In this document: piece by piece, positions 8,631 through 17,417 of the stretch
How positions within the stretch are numbered: position 1 is the first letter of the stretch
Layout: each line of letters begins with the position of its first letter
Assembly (NCBI RefSeq): GCF_007992175.1
Contig: NZ_BJZT01000039.1
Coordinates: forward strand, 25,090 to 89,089
Source of the DNA: Methylobacterium haplocladii
Lineage (GTDB): Bacteria > Pseudomonadota > Alphaproteobacteria > Rhizobiales > Beijerinckiaceae
DNA length: 64,000 nucleotides
Reading direction: 5' to 3'
Notes under the pieces: generated by a model
What the model saw: the letters and a program-made list of their open reading frames with translations, nothing else
What the model was told of the DNA's origin: nothing
Database searches by the model: none
Made by a program: the position numbers and the translations under genes

Positions 8631-11576
8631 ATGGCCAACACCAACAAGATGCTTATCGACGCGATGCACCCGGAGGAGACCCGGGTCGTCACGGTCCACG
8701 GGTCTAGGGTCGAAGAGTTCGATTTCGAGTCCGCCAGTCGCCGCCCCTTACGCGGCAACATCTACCTCGCCAAGGTGACGCGGGTGGAGCCCTCGCTCCA
8801 GGCCGCCTTCGTCGAATACGGCGGCAACCGCCACGGCTTCCTCGCCTTCAGCGAGATCCATCCCGACTATTATCAGATCCCGATGGCCGACCGCCTCGCC
8901 CTGATCGAGGCGGAGCGTCAGGAGGAGGAAGAGCACCACGAGCGCGAGGAGCGCCGCTCGCGGGGTCGTCGTCCGCGCGGTCGCCGCGCCGAGGCCGCCT
9001 CCGCCAAGACCGACGAGTCGGTCAGCGCCGAGGACGAGCACGCGTCGGCCTCCGGGGAGCATGACATCGCCGAGGTAGGTCCCGAGGCGACGGCGCAGGA
9101 GCCTTCCGTCAGTGACGACGCGTCGGAACTGCCGCCCGGCGTCCTCGACGCTGCCGACCGCACCGAGGACTCGCCCGCCGAGACGAAAGCTGCCGAGACG
9201 TCGTCGGAGCCGGCGGACGTCGCCGCGATCTCCGAGGCTCCGCATCCGGTCGAATCCGAGGGCGAGCCCGTCGTCGCCACGGCGCCGGCCGAAGCCGCGT
9301 CCGACGCGCACGTCGCCGACGCAGAGTCCTCTGAGGAGGACGAGCACGACGACGACGCGGATGAGGACGAGGAGGACGATTCCGACGAGGATTTGGAGGA
9401 CGACGAAGACGACGACGATTCGGACGAGGATGACGACGCCGTTGACGAGGACGGCGAGCCCCGCGTCGCGCAGACCGGCGGCGCCGGCGACGCGATGGCT
9501 GAACTGCCCGAGCGTCCCCGCGCCTATCGCCGCCACTACAAGATCCAGGAGGTGATCAAGCGCCGCCAGATCATCCTGGTCCAGGTCGTCAAGGAAGAGC
9601 GCGGCACCAAGGGCGCGGCGCTCACCACCTACCTCTCCCTCGCCGGCCGCTACTCCGTCTTGATGCCGAATACCGGCCGCGGCGGCGGCATCTCGCGAAA
9701 GATCACCTCGGCGGCCGACCGCAAGCGCCTCAAGGAGGTCGTGGCCGATCTCGACGTGCCCGAGGGCATGGGCATCATCCTGCGCACGGCCGGCGCCTCG
9801 CGCACCAAGCCCGAGATCAAGCGCGACTTCGAGTACCTGATGCGGCTCTGGGAGAGCGTGCGCGCGCTGACCCTGTCCTCGACCGCGCCGGCGCTGGTCT
9901 ACGAGGAGGGCTCGCTGATCAAGCGGGCGATCCGCGATCTCTACAACAAGGAGCTCGAGGAGGTCCTGGTCGCGGGCGCCGACGCCTACCGCGAGGCCAA
10001 GGATTTCATGCGGATGCTGATGCCCGCCTCCTCGAAGGTGGTGAAGCCCTACACCGAGGCGACGCCGATCTTCACCCGCTACGGCATCGAGCAGCAGCTC
10101 GACGCGATGTTCTCGACCCACGTCACCCTGCGCTCGGGCGGCTACCTGGTGATCAACCCGACCGAGGCGCTGGTCTCGGTGGACGTGAATTCCGGGCGCG
10201 CCACCCGCGAGCACGACATCGAGGACACCGCGCTCAAGACGAACCTCGAGGCCGCCGACGAAGTCGCCCGTCAGGTGCGCCTGCGCGATCTCGCCGGGCT
10301 CGTCGTGATCGACTTCATCGACATGGAGGAGAAGCGCAACAACCGCGCCGTCGAGAAGCGCCTCAACGAAGCCCTCAAGGACGACCGCGCCCGCATCCAG
10401 GTTGGCCGGATCTCGCCCTTCGGCCTGCTCGAGATGAGCCGGCAGCGCATCCGCACCGGCGTGCTGGAATCCTCGTCGATCCAGTGCCCGCATTGCGGCG
10501 GCTCGGGCTACGTGCGCGCCACCTCCTCTGTGGCGCTGCACACCCTGCGCTCGATCGAGGAGGCGCTGGTCAAGAGCGCGACCCACAACCTCGTGCTGCG
10601 CACCCGCACGGAGGCCTGCCTCTACATCCTCAACCAGAAGCGAGCCCACCTGCACGAACTGGAGACGCGCTTCGGCGTCACCGTCACCATCGCCGCCGAC
10701 GATCGTCTCGTGGCGAGCTCGCCCTACCAGCTGGAGCGCGGCGAACTCGCCGTGAAGGCGGCGGGGCCGGTGACGGGCGTGCGCGCGACCGCCATCTCCC
10801 CGGTCTACGAGGCCGAGGAGGACGAGATCGAGGACGAGGCCGTCGAGGAGATCGAGGTCGAGACCGAGGCGAAGGACGGCCCGGAGACCCGCGAAGCCAG
10901 TGATGAATCGACCGACGAGAACGGCCGTCGCCGCCGCCGTCGCCGTCGCCGTCGTGGCGGACGCACCGGCACGGACGAGGAGAACGGCCGCGAGGGCGAC
11001 GAATCGGACGAGTCCGGCGAATCCTCCGACGAGGCCGGGGCCGAGGCCGGTTCCGACGAGGGTGGCGATTCCGAGGTCGCGGCGCAGGCCGAGGGCGACG
11101 AGACCGCCTCGGCCGACGGTGATGGCGACGGCGCGGGACGCCGCCGCCGCCGTGGCCGCCGGGGTGGTCGTGGCCGCGAGCGCGAGCGCGGCGGACGTGG
11201 CCGCTCCGACCGGGGCGACGAGAGCGGATCGGAAGAATCCGAGTCCGGCGATGTCGCCGTCTCCGCCGAGGAGCCGGTCAGTGCCGAGACGGTCATGGCC
11301 GTGTCCGCCGAGGCTGCCCAGGATCCGGTGGCTCGGGAGCCTGCGGCCCACGAAGCCGCCGCAGAACCGGCCGCCAAGGCCGACGCTCCGATCCAGGATG
11401 CCGTCGATCTGCCGGTCGATCCCGCCCCAGCCGCTCCGGAGGCCGAGCCGCAGCCGGCCTTCGCACCTCAGCCCGCGCCCGAGCCGGTCGCCGTGGTCCT
11501 GACGCCGATCGATCCGGACCGTCCGAAGCGGGCTGGCTGGTGGTCGCGCACCAAGGCCGCCCTCACCGGCGAGTAA
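8631..11576 (+). CDS. rne: Ribonuclease E
   Basis: 981 residues; the main endoribonuclease of mRNA decay and rRNA/tRNA processing, and the degradosome scaffold. The ATG at 8631 gives the conserved alphaproteobacterial N-terminus (MANTNKMLIDA). The S1 domain is split by an insert of about 200 residues (92-295) that ends in a long Asp/Glu run. Catalytic metal ligands are Asp518 (VSVDVNSG) and Asp561 (VVIDFIDM). The zinc link is C619-P-H-C622. The C-terminal third is disordered, with two arginine-rich RNA-binding patches (around 11130 and 11190) amid acidic stretches, and it ends KRAGWWSRTKAAL, a conserved tail in alphaproteobacteria. Confidence 0.97.
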   Translation: MANTNKMLIDAMHPEETRVVTVHGSRVEEFDFESASRRPLRGNIYLAKVTRVEPSLQAAFVEYGGNRHGFLAFSEIHPDYYQIPMADRLALIEAERQEEEEHHEREERRSRGRRPRGRRAEAASAKTDESVSAEDEHASASGEHDIAEVGPEATAQEPSVSDDASELPPGVLDAADRTEDSPAETKAAETSSEPADVAAISEAPHPVESEGEPVVATAPAEAASDAHVADAESSEEDEHDDDADEDEEDDSDEDLEDDEDDDDSDEDDDAVDEDGEPRVAQTGGAGDAMAELPERPRAYRRHYKIQEVIKRRQIILVQVVKEERGTKGAALTTYLSLAGRYSVLMPNTGRGGGISRKITSAADRKRLKEVVADLDVPEGMGIILRTAGASRTKPEIKRDFEYLMRLWESVRALTLSSTAPALVYEEGSLIKRAIRDLYNKELEEVLVAGADAYREAKDFMRMLMPASSKVVKPYTEATPIFTRYGIEQQLDAMFSTHVTLRSGGYLVINPTEALVSVDVNSGRATREHDIEDTALKTNLEAADEVARQVRLRDLAGLVVIDFIDMEEKRNNRAVEKRLNEALKDDRARIQVGRISPFGLLEMSRQRIRTGVLESSSIQCPHCGGSGYVRATSSVALHTLRSIEEALVKSATHNLVLRTRTEACLYILNQKRAHLHELETRFGVTVTIAADDRLVASSPYQLERGELAVKAAGPVTGVRATAISPVYEAEEDEIEDEAVEEIEVETEAKDGPETREASDESTDENGRRRRRRRRRRGGRTGTDEENGREGDESDESGESSDEAGAEAGSDEGGDSEVAAQAEGDETASADGDGDGAGRRRRRGRRGGRGRERERGGRGRSDRGDESGSEESESGDVAVSAEEPVSAETVMAVSAEAAQDPVAREPAAHEAAAEPAAKADAPIQDAVDLPVDPAPAAPEAEPQPAFAPQPAPEPVAVVLTPIDPDRPKRAGWWSRTKAALTGE

Positions 11577-11584
11577 GCCCTCCT

Positions 11585-11607
11585 GCCGAACCGGATCCCG
11601 GTTCGGC
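11585..11607 (+). terminator. Hairpin after rne
   Basis: A perfect 10-bp stem GCCGAACCGG/CCGGTTCGGC with a 3-base loop, 9 bases past the rne stop. There is no T-run, so it may act as a 3'-end stabiliser or a weak terminator. The rest of the 312-base gap to the next gene shows nothing I recognise. Confidence 0.55.
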
Positions 11608-11888
11608 ATCAGGACATGGGAGACTTGGAAGCCGTCGCACCGAGACATTCGGTTCGCCGGCTTCGTTTGATCGCCGGCATCCCGTCGCACAAGTATCGGA
11701 CCGCCCTCTGCACTGGAGCCTCATGCATATGCATGAACTTGGCTCCCGGCATTGCTTTCGCGACGCAACACGCGCCGGCTATTGCCGGAGGCTTCCAAGC
11801 AAGTTGCGTTAACCAGCGCTTTGCATCTGTGGTTTAACGATAGGCGCTGTCGAGCTGGTTTCTCCGGCCGACGGGAGACGCCAGAATC

Positions 11889-13148
11889 ATGCTCGGACGA
11901 TTCCGCAAACCTCGCGTCAGCATGGACGCCGTAACTGCCTCTGCGGTCGTGTCGCCCGCCGAGCCGGCGGTGGTCGCGGAGCCCGTACCGGCCGTGGACT
12001 TGGACCTCCTGCGCCGCCAGGCCTGCATCGCCGCCGACGCCTCCGAGGCCGGCACCGCGATCGGCTGGATCACCCACGACGCCGCCCAGATCGCCGATCA
12101 GGCTCGCACCATCGCCGCCGCGAGCGAGGAGGTCGCTGTCTCGACCGCAGAGATCGCAGCACGCTCGCAGAGGGCTGCCGCCACCGCCGAACGCGCCCGT
12201 GCCGGGATCGGTGACTGCGCCAGCGATATCGGACAGGCCGGCGCCCGCATGGGCGCCATCGAGACCCATTCGGCCAAGATCGCCGGCTGCCTCACCGCCT
12301 TCGAGCGCGCGGCCTCTCAGATCGAGGAGATGGCCACCGCCATCGCCAGCATCTCCGCCCAGACCAACCTGCTGGCGCTCAACGCCACCATCGAGGCGGC
12401 CCGCGCGGGCGAAGCCGGCCGCGGCTTCGCCGTGGTCGCCGGCGAGGTGAAGGCCCTGTCCGGCCAGACCGCCAAGGCGACCGAAGAGATCCGCACCCGC
12501 CTCGACGGCCTGCGCGGCGAACTCGCGACCATGCGCGACACCGTCGCCCATACCCGCGAAGCCGTCGCCGCCGGCGCCGGCGCCGTGCAGCGCGCCAATC
12601 TCCGCGTGGAATCCGAGAGCGGCGCCGTGGCCGAGGCCGCAGCCGAGATGCGCGCGCTCGCCGACGTCATGGACCAGCAGCAGCAGGCCACCGGCGAGAT
12701 CTCGTCGAGCGTCGAGCGCATCGCCACCGGCACCGCCAAGGCCCGTACCGAGATCGCTGCCGCGATCGCTCGCCTCGTCGACCTGGAGACGACGAGCCGC
12801 ACCCTGCTGATCGGTGACGAAGCGGACAAGGCCGGCACGCTCGTCGCCCGCCTGCCCGCCGACCTCGCCGCCTGGAAGCGCGGCCTCGCCGCCATCCTCG
12901 TCGGCCTCGCGCCGCCCGACGCCGCGTCCGCCATCCGCCCCGGTTCCGACATCACCGTAGAATCCGGGCTCGACGGCGCCCTTCGCAACAACCTCGACGA
13001 GGCCGGACGGCAGGCCCGGGTCTTCCTGGAGCGCGTGCGCGCCTCGGACTGGGAAGCCGCCTCTGCCGCCTTCACCGCCTTCGACGCCGCCTGCACCGAA
13101 GCCGTCCGGATCAGCGGCGATGGCGCGACGCGCCGCTTGGCTGCCTGA
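11889..13148 (+). CDS. Soluble methyl-accepting chemotaxis protein
   Basis: 419 residues. The conserved MCP signalling tip is at about residues 143-200, with the core ISAQTNLLALNATIEAARAG and then GRGFAVVAGEVKALS. It binds CheA and CheW. There is no transmembrane segment, HAMP or periplasmic sensor, so this is a cytoplasmic receptor. The residues before the tip are a short coiled coil, and a helical C-terminal region of about 130 residues of unknown role follows (about 290-419). No che genes are near. It could sense an intracellular signal or serve a non-chemotactic Che-like pathway. Confidence 0.88.
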   Translation: MLGRFRKPRVSMDAVTASAVVSPAEPAVVAEPVPAVDLDLLRRQACIAADASEAGTAIGWITHDAAQIADQARTIAAASEEVAVSTAEIAARSQRAAATAERARAGIGDCASDIGQAGARMGAIETHSAKIAGCLTAFERAASQIEEMATAIASISAQTNLLALNATIEAARAGEAGRGFAVVAGEVKALSGQTAKATEEIRTRLDGLRGELATMRDTVAHTREAVAAGAGAVQRANLRVESESGAVAEAAAEMRALADVMDQQQQATGEISSSVERIATGTAKARTEIAAAIARLVDLETTSRTLLIGDEADKAGTLVARLPADLAAWKRGLAAILVGLAPPDAASAIRPGSDITVESGLDGALRNNLDEAGRQARVFLERVRASDWEAASAAFTAFDAACTEAVRISGDGATRRLAA

Positions 13149-13222
13149 GCCGGCACGGCCGGGGTCTCGACCCCGGCCGTTCACCGGTCCATCTCTCCGG
13201 GAGAGCCCGCCGGAGAGCCTTC

Positions 13223-13669
13223 ATGCCGACCTATACCTGCACCTCCCCCGCCGGTGGCCTCGACCCCGACCGTCGAGCGGGTCTCGCGGCGGCGATCACC
13301 CTCGCCCATTCCGAGGTGACCGGCGCTGCGGCGGGCTTCGCCCAAGTCGTATTCTGCGACGTCGCCGTGGGCGGGTTCTTCGTCGGCGGCCGTCCGCTCG
13401 ACGGGTCGACGCTCTTCATCCGCGGCGAGATCCGCGCCGGCCGCAGCGCCCGCGAACGGGACAGGCTGGTGGCTCGGCTGATCGCGGACGCGGCCGAGGC
13501 GTCGGGGCTGCCGCGTCACGCCATCTGGATCTACATCGCCGAACTGCCCGCCCGCTGCATGGCCGAATTCGGCCATGTCCTGCCTGAACCGGGCGACGAG
13601 GAGGCCTGGATCGCGGCTCTTCCAGGCGAGGCGAGGGCGCGGATCGCGGGCGGACGTCCGTCCGAGTGA
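13223..13669 (+). CDS. Tautomerase superfamily protein
   Basis: 148 residues starting Met-Pro-Thr-Tyr. After Met removal, the N-terminal Pro would be the catalytic base of the 4-oxalocrotonate tautomerase / cis-CaaD superfamily. The length corresponds to a fused two-subunit (beta-alpha-beta)2 member, and the IWIYIAELPA strand resembles the second half. The substrate is unknown. It follows the MCP gene by 74 bases and converges with the aminotransferase gene, whose stop is only 3 bases away. Confidence 0.75.
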   Translation: MPTYTCTSPAGGLDPDRRAGLAAAITLAHSEVTGAAAGFAQVVFCDVAVGGFFVGGRPLDGSTLFIRGEIRAGRSARERDRLVARLIADAAEASGLPRHAIWIYIAELPARCMAEFGHVLPEPGDEEAWIAALPGEARARIAGGRPSE

Positions 13670-13672
13670 CCG

Positions 13673-14827
13673 TCAGCCCAGCCAAGCCCGCAGCCGCCGC
13701 ACCGCCTCGACGCAGTCGCCCTTCGACCCGGCGAACGAGAACCGCACGTGGTGGTGGCCTTCCGCCGGATCGAAATCGAGCCCCGGCGTCGCCGCCACCC
13801 CCGCCTCGTCGAGCATCCGTCTGCAGAAGGCCGTGGCGTCGTCCGTGAAACGGCCGACATCGGCATAGAGATAGAAGGCGCCGTCCGCGGGATGGGTCTC
13901 GCCGAGACCGAGGCCCGGCAGCGCGTCGAGCAGAATGTTTCGGTTTTCGGCATAGCCGTCGCGGATCGCGCCCATGGCGTCGAGTGTGTCGAAGGCGGCG
14001 AGCGCCGCCACCTGCGAGAGGTAGGGCGCCGAGATGTAGAGGTTCTGGGCCAACCGCTCGATCGGGCGGACGAGCGCCTCGGGCACCACCATCCAGCCGA
14101 CGCGCCAGCCGGTCATGCAGTAGAACTTCGAGAACGAGTTGATGACGACCGCGTCCGCGTCGAACTGCAGGGCGGTGGCGGTGGGCACGCCGTAGCTGAG
14201 CCCGTGATAGATCTCGTCGGAGACGAAGGGCAGGCCGAGCGCCTTCGTGGTGGCGCAGAGATCGGCGAGGCGGTCCGGCGCGATCACCGTTCCGGAGGGG
14301 TTGGCCGGGCTCATCACCAGCACGCCGTCGAGGTCGCCAGCCTCGCGGATCAGGGCGCTCGTCGGCGCGAAGCGGTCGGCCCGACGCAACACCAGCGGCA
14401 CCGGCACGAGGTCGAGGGCATGCAGGATGCTCCGATAGGCCGGATAGCCCGGCTGCGGCACCGCCACCCGCGCCCCGGCATCGAACAGCGCCAGGAAGGC
14501 GAGCACGAAACCGGCCGACGAGCCCGTGGTCACGACGACCCGCTCCGGCGGCACCGCGACGCCGTAGGTCTCGGCGTAGTGACGGGCGATGCGCGCGCGC
14601 AAAGCCGGCATGCCGAGCGCCTCCGTGTACGGCACCCGGCCGTCGGCCAGCGCCGCTTGCGCCGCCGCGATCACCGCCCGCGGGGCAGGGGCCGAGGGCT
14701 GGCCGACCTCCATGCGGATCACGCTGTCGCCCGCCCGCGCCTTGGCCGCCGCCGCCGCCATCACGTCCATCGCCAGGAACGGCGCCACCGCCTGTGCCCG
14801 GCGTGAGATTTTTTGGGAGTCGGTCAT
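13673..14827 (-). CDS. PLP-dependent aminotransferase, class I/II
   Basis: 384 residues; fold-type I aminotransferase, probably of the aspartate/aromatic or alanine group. Visible residues include GSSAGF in the cofactor phosphate cup, an MSPANPSGT loop with the conserved Asn, SDEIYHGLSY with the PLP-pyridine Asp, and NSFSKFYCMTGWRVGW, in which the Lys after SFS forms the Schiff base. The C-terminal GHHHVRFSFAG contains the carboxylate-binding Arg. The full length matches the family. The amino donor cannot be assigned. Its start lies beside a palindromic repeat. Confidence 0.9.
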   Translation of the reverse strand: MTDSQKISRRAQAVAPFLAMDVMAAAAAKARAGDSVIRMEVGQPSAPAPRAVIAAAQAALADGRVPYTEALGMPALRARIARHYAETYGVAVPPERVVVTTGSSAGFVLAFLALFDAGARVAVPQPGYPAYRSILHALDLVPVPLVLRRADRFAPTSALIREAGDLDGVLVMSPANPSGTVIAPDRLADLCATTKALGLPFVSDEIYHGLSYGVPTATALQFDADAVVINSFSKFYCMTGWRVGWMVVPEALVRPIERLAQNLYISAPYLSQVAALAAFDTLDAMGAIRDGYAENRNILLDALPGLGLGETHPADGAFYLYADVGRFTDDATAFCRRMLDEAGVAATPGLDFDPAEGHHHVRFSFAGSKGDCVEAVRRLRAWLG

Positions 14828-14874
14828 CCGGTCTCGATCGGGCGGAATGGCCGTGGTGGCAAGGGTTCACGTCT

Positions 14875-15015
14875 GTTCGTCATCCCGGGGCGCCGAAGGC
14901 GAACCCGGGATCCAGAACCGCCGACGATTGCTATACGAAGCGCCGGAATCCCACATTCGGGGCTGGCGGCGGTTCTGGATTCCGGGTTCTCGCCTTCGGC
15001 GAGCCCCGGAACGAC
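14875..15015. repeat. REP-like palindromic element
   Basis: Two near-complementary arms of about 48 bases (14875-14922 and 14967-15014). Each carries a CGCCGAAGGCG-type core and a GGATCCAGAACCGCC edge, separated by about 44 bases. It forms a large cruciform between two minus-strand genes. The CCCCGGAACGAC end recurs in the smaller palindrome at 31217-31256, suggesting a dispersed family. Confidence 0.8.
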
Positions 15016-15022
15016 AGCCGCA

Positions 15023-15415
15023 TCAGCGGTTCGATCCGGATGTCGCCGAGATGTCGGCGCCGTCCACCTCCGTCACCCTCGCCGCCAACCGCTTCGGCGC
15101 GATCAGCCGATAGCTCCGGGTCACCAGCGCCCTCACCTCCTCCCAGTCCGGCCCCGCGTCGAGCCGCATGCCGACCCAGCCCTTGGGGCCGACATAGGGC
15201 GGGGCGAAGAAGCGCTCCGGGTCCGCGCCGATCAGGATCTCCTGGGCGTGCGGCGGGGCCTTCATCCAGACCGAGGGCCGGCCGTCGCGGTCGCGCGGCA
15301 TCGCGAAGATCCGGTCGCGCACGCGGAAGGTCGGGGCATCCCAGGCCGGCTTCTCCGTCGCCTCCGGCAAGGCGAGGCAGATCCGGCGCAGGCGTTCGAT
15401 CGAAGCTTCGGACAT
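15023..15415 (-). CDS. MmcQ/YjbR family protein
   Basis: 130 residues. The opening (ERLRRICLALPEATEKPAWD) and the pattern RVRDRIFAM, then VWMKAPP, then PYVGPKGWVGMRLD match the MmcQ/YjbR (DUF419) family of small DNA-binding-like proteins with a CyaY-like fold. The start at 15415 (MSEASIERL) fits family length; an upstream in-frame start would add an arginine-rich stretch unlikely to be translated. The biological role is unknown. Its stop is 8 bases beyond the palindromic repeat. Confidence 0.85.
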   Translation of the reverse strand: MSEASIERLRRICLALPEATEKPAWDAPTFRVRDRIFAMPRDRDGRPSVWMKAPPHAQEILIGADPERFFAPPYVGPKGWVGMRLDAGPDWEEVRALVTRSYRLIAPKRLAARVTEVDGADISATSGSNR

Positions 15416-15569
15416 CGCAACGGGCCTCCGACGGCGGCGAATCCGCAGACGCGTCCGGGATTTGACCACACGCCGCGAAAACGCCTAACCCCGTGGTTAC
15501 CGCACGCTTCAGAGCGCGCCGCCTCCCCGCCCGTTGCGAGGCCCGCCCCCGAACGCTTCGAGGACATCG

Positions 15570-16349
15570 ATGCCCCTGCTCCGCTCCGTCTCCGCGCTTG
15601 CCCTCACCCTCGCCGTGGCCCTCGGCGCCGCCTCGTCCGTGTCGGCCGAGGAGGCCGCGCCGTTCACCGACGCGCAGCGCAAGGGCATCGAGGCCATCGT
15701 CAAGGACTACCTCGTGAAGAACCCCGAGGTGCTGCAGGAGGCCGTCGCCGAGGGCGAGCGCCGCCAGCAGGAGACCCAGAAGCTCGCACAGGCCGCCGCC
15801 CTCAAGGAGGCCACCGGCACGCTGATCGATTCCCCGCACAGCGTCACGGCCGGCAACCCGGCGGGCGACGTCACCTTGGTCGAGTTCTTCGACTACAATT
15901 GCGGCTATTGCCGCAAGGCGCTGACCGACGTCCAGACGCTGATGAAGGCCGACCCGAAGCTGAAGGTCGTGCTCAAGGACTTCCCCGTCCTCGGCAACGA
16001 GTCGGTCGAGGCCAGCAAGATCGCGCTCGCCGCCAAGCAGCAGCTCAAGGGCGACAAGATGTTCGACTTCCACGTGAAGCTGCTGGAGAGCAAGGGCCGC
16101 ATCAACGCGGAGCGCGCCATGGCCGTCGCCAAGGAGTTCGGCCTCGATCTCGAGAAGCTGAAGAAGGACGCCGCCGGCCCCGAGGTGAAGGCGGCGCTCG
16201 CCGAAAACATGGCGCTGGGCGACAAGCTCAGCCTGTCGGGCACGCCGGCCTTCATCATCGGCGACGAGATCCTGCCCGGCGCCGTCGGCGTCGAGCCGAT
16301 GAAGAAGACGATCAGCGACGTGCGCCAGTGCGGCCACGCCAGTTGCTGA
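15570..16349 (+). CDS. DsbA-family thiol:disulfide oxidoreductase (Com1-like)
   Basis: 259 residues. The start at 15570 gives a signal peptide (MPLLRSVSALALTLAVALG, with cleavage near VSAEE). An N-terminal helical region (about 30-80) contains the YLVKNPEVLQEA motif of Com1/BdbD-like DsbA proteins. The thioredoxin domain has active-site Cys111-Gly-Tyr-Cys114 in FFDYNCGYCRK and the cis-Pro in SGTPAFIIGDE. It acts in the periplasm, as oxidase or isomerase. It lies upstream of aroQ-accBC on the same strand, a common alphaproteobacterial order. Confidence 0.93.
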   Translation: MPLLRSVSALALTLAVALGAASSVSAEEAAPFTDAQRKGIEAIVKDYLVKNPEVLQEAVAEGERRQQETQKLAQAAALKEATGTLIDSPHSVTAGNPAGDVTLVEFFDYNCGYCRKALTDVQTLMKADPKLKVVLKDFPVLGNESVEASKIALAAKQQLKGDKMFDFHVKLLESKGRINAERAMAVAKEFGLDLEKLKKDAAGPEVKAALAENMALGDKLSLSGTPAFIIGDEILPGAVGVEPMKKTISDVRQCGHASC

Positions 16350-16457
16350 GCGTGACCGGGGGCACGGTCGCGTGTCCCCTTGTCGCAGCCTTCGCCGGTC
16401 GTTTAAGACCGGCCCCGTCCCGGCCGGCTCGAGGCCGGTTGCCTTAGCCTGAGGTCC

Positions 16458-16919
16458 ATGCGCGCGATCCACGTCCTCAACGGGCCGAACCTGAACCTGC
16501 TCGGCCGCCGCGAGCCGGGCATCTACGGCTCGGCGACGCTCGCCGAGATCGAGCGGGATTCCCTGGCGCGCGCCGGGGAGCTTGGGGTGTCGCTGACCTT
16601 CCGGCAGACCAACCACGAGGGCGAGCTGGTGACGTTCGTCCAGGAAGCCGGGGCGGCGGGGGCGGGCGTGCTGATCAATGCGGCCGCCTACACCCACAGC
16701 TCGATCGCGCTTCGCGACGCGATCGTGGGCGCGGGGGTCACGGCGGTCGAGATCCACCTCTCGAACGTGCATGCCCGTGAAGATTTCCGCCATGTCTCGC
16801 TCATCGCGCCGGTCTGTGCCGGGGTGATCTGCGGCTTCGGCGCCTACAGCTACCGCGCCGGGCTCGACGCGCTGGCGCATCTCTTATCGGGGCGTCAGCC
16901 CCCCTCCCCCGACGCATAA
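16458..16919 (+). CDS. aroQ: 3-dehydroquinate dehydratase, type II
   Basis: 153 residues. It catalyses trans-dehydration of 3-dehydroquinate in the shikimate pathway in the cytoplasm. Family blocks are present: VLNGPNLNLLG, the catalytic Tyr23 in GIYG, QTNHEGELV, INAAAYTHSS, and EIHLSNVHARE with the catalytic His. The length is typical for the dodecameric enzyme. It starts the aroQ-accB-accC unit; accB follows after 11 bases. Confidence 0.97.
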   Translation: MRAIHVLNGPNLNLLGRREPGIYGSATLAEIERDSLARAGELGVSLTFRQTNHEGELVTFVQEAGAAGAGVLINAAAYTHSSIALRDAIVGAGVTAVEIHLSNVHAREDFRHVSLIAPVCAGVICGFGAYSYRAGLDALAHLLSGRQPPSPDA

Positions 16920-16930
16920 GACGGCAGGCG

Positions 16931-17407
16931 ATGGCCAAGAACGAACCCTTCGATCCCGACCTCGTGCGCGAACTCGCCAAGATGGTCGCCGAGACGGATC
17001 TCACCGAGATCGAGGTCGAGAAGGGCGACCTGCGCATCCGCGTCGCCCGCAAGATCGAGCAGATCGCCGTGCAGGTGGCGCCCGCCCCCCTCGCCGCCGC
17101 CGCTCCGCCGCCCGTGGCGGTCGCCGCCTCGGCCCCCGGTACGCCCGCGACTCCCGCCAAGAGCGCGGCCCATCCCGGCGCCGTGCCCTCGCCGATGGTC
17201 GGCACCGCCTATCTGCGTCCGTCGCCCGAGGCCAAGCCCTTCATCGATGTCGGCTCCAAGGTCGCCGCCGGCGACCGGGTGCTGCTCATCGAGGCGATGA
17301 AGACCTTCAACGACATCGTGGCGCCCCGCGCCGGCACCGTCACGGCGATCTTCGTGGAAGACGGCACGCCGGTGGAATTCGGCGAAGCCCTTCTTGTGAT
17401 CGAGTAA
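16931..17407 (+). CDS. accB: Biotin carboxyl carrier protein of acetyl-CoA carboxylase
   Basis: 158 residues. It carries biotin between the biotin carboxylase and carboxyltransferase halves of acetyl-CoA carboxylase, the first step of fatty acid synthesis. An N-terminal helical domain (1-45) is followed by an Ala/Pro-rich flexible linker (about 55-85). The C-terminal biotinyl domain has the target Lys124 in EAMKTFN and a conserved thumb-like segment. It is translated between aroQ and accC with gaps of about 10 bases, indicating one operon. Confidence 0.97.
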   Translation: MAKNEPFDPDLVRELAKMVAETDLTEIEVEKGDLRIRVARKIEQIAVQVAPAPLAAAAPPPVAVAASAPGTPATPAKSAAHPGAVPSPMVGTAYLRPSPEAKPFIDVGSKVAAGDRVLLIEAMKTFNDIVAPRAGTVTAIFVEDGTPVEFGEALLVIE

Positions 17408-17417
17408 GCCGGAAAAC

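Noticed and set aside
8748..11690. Open frame of 980 codons antisense to rne
   Set aside because: It lies opposite a well-supported gene, is full of Arg/Leu/Gly/Val low-complexity sequence and has no recognisable domain; it results from GC-rich codon bias.
14931..16880. 649-codon frame opposite yjbR, the DsbA-like gene and aroQ
   Set aside because: It spans three real genes and intergenic repeats on the other strand and shows no coherent protein features.
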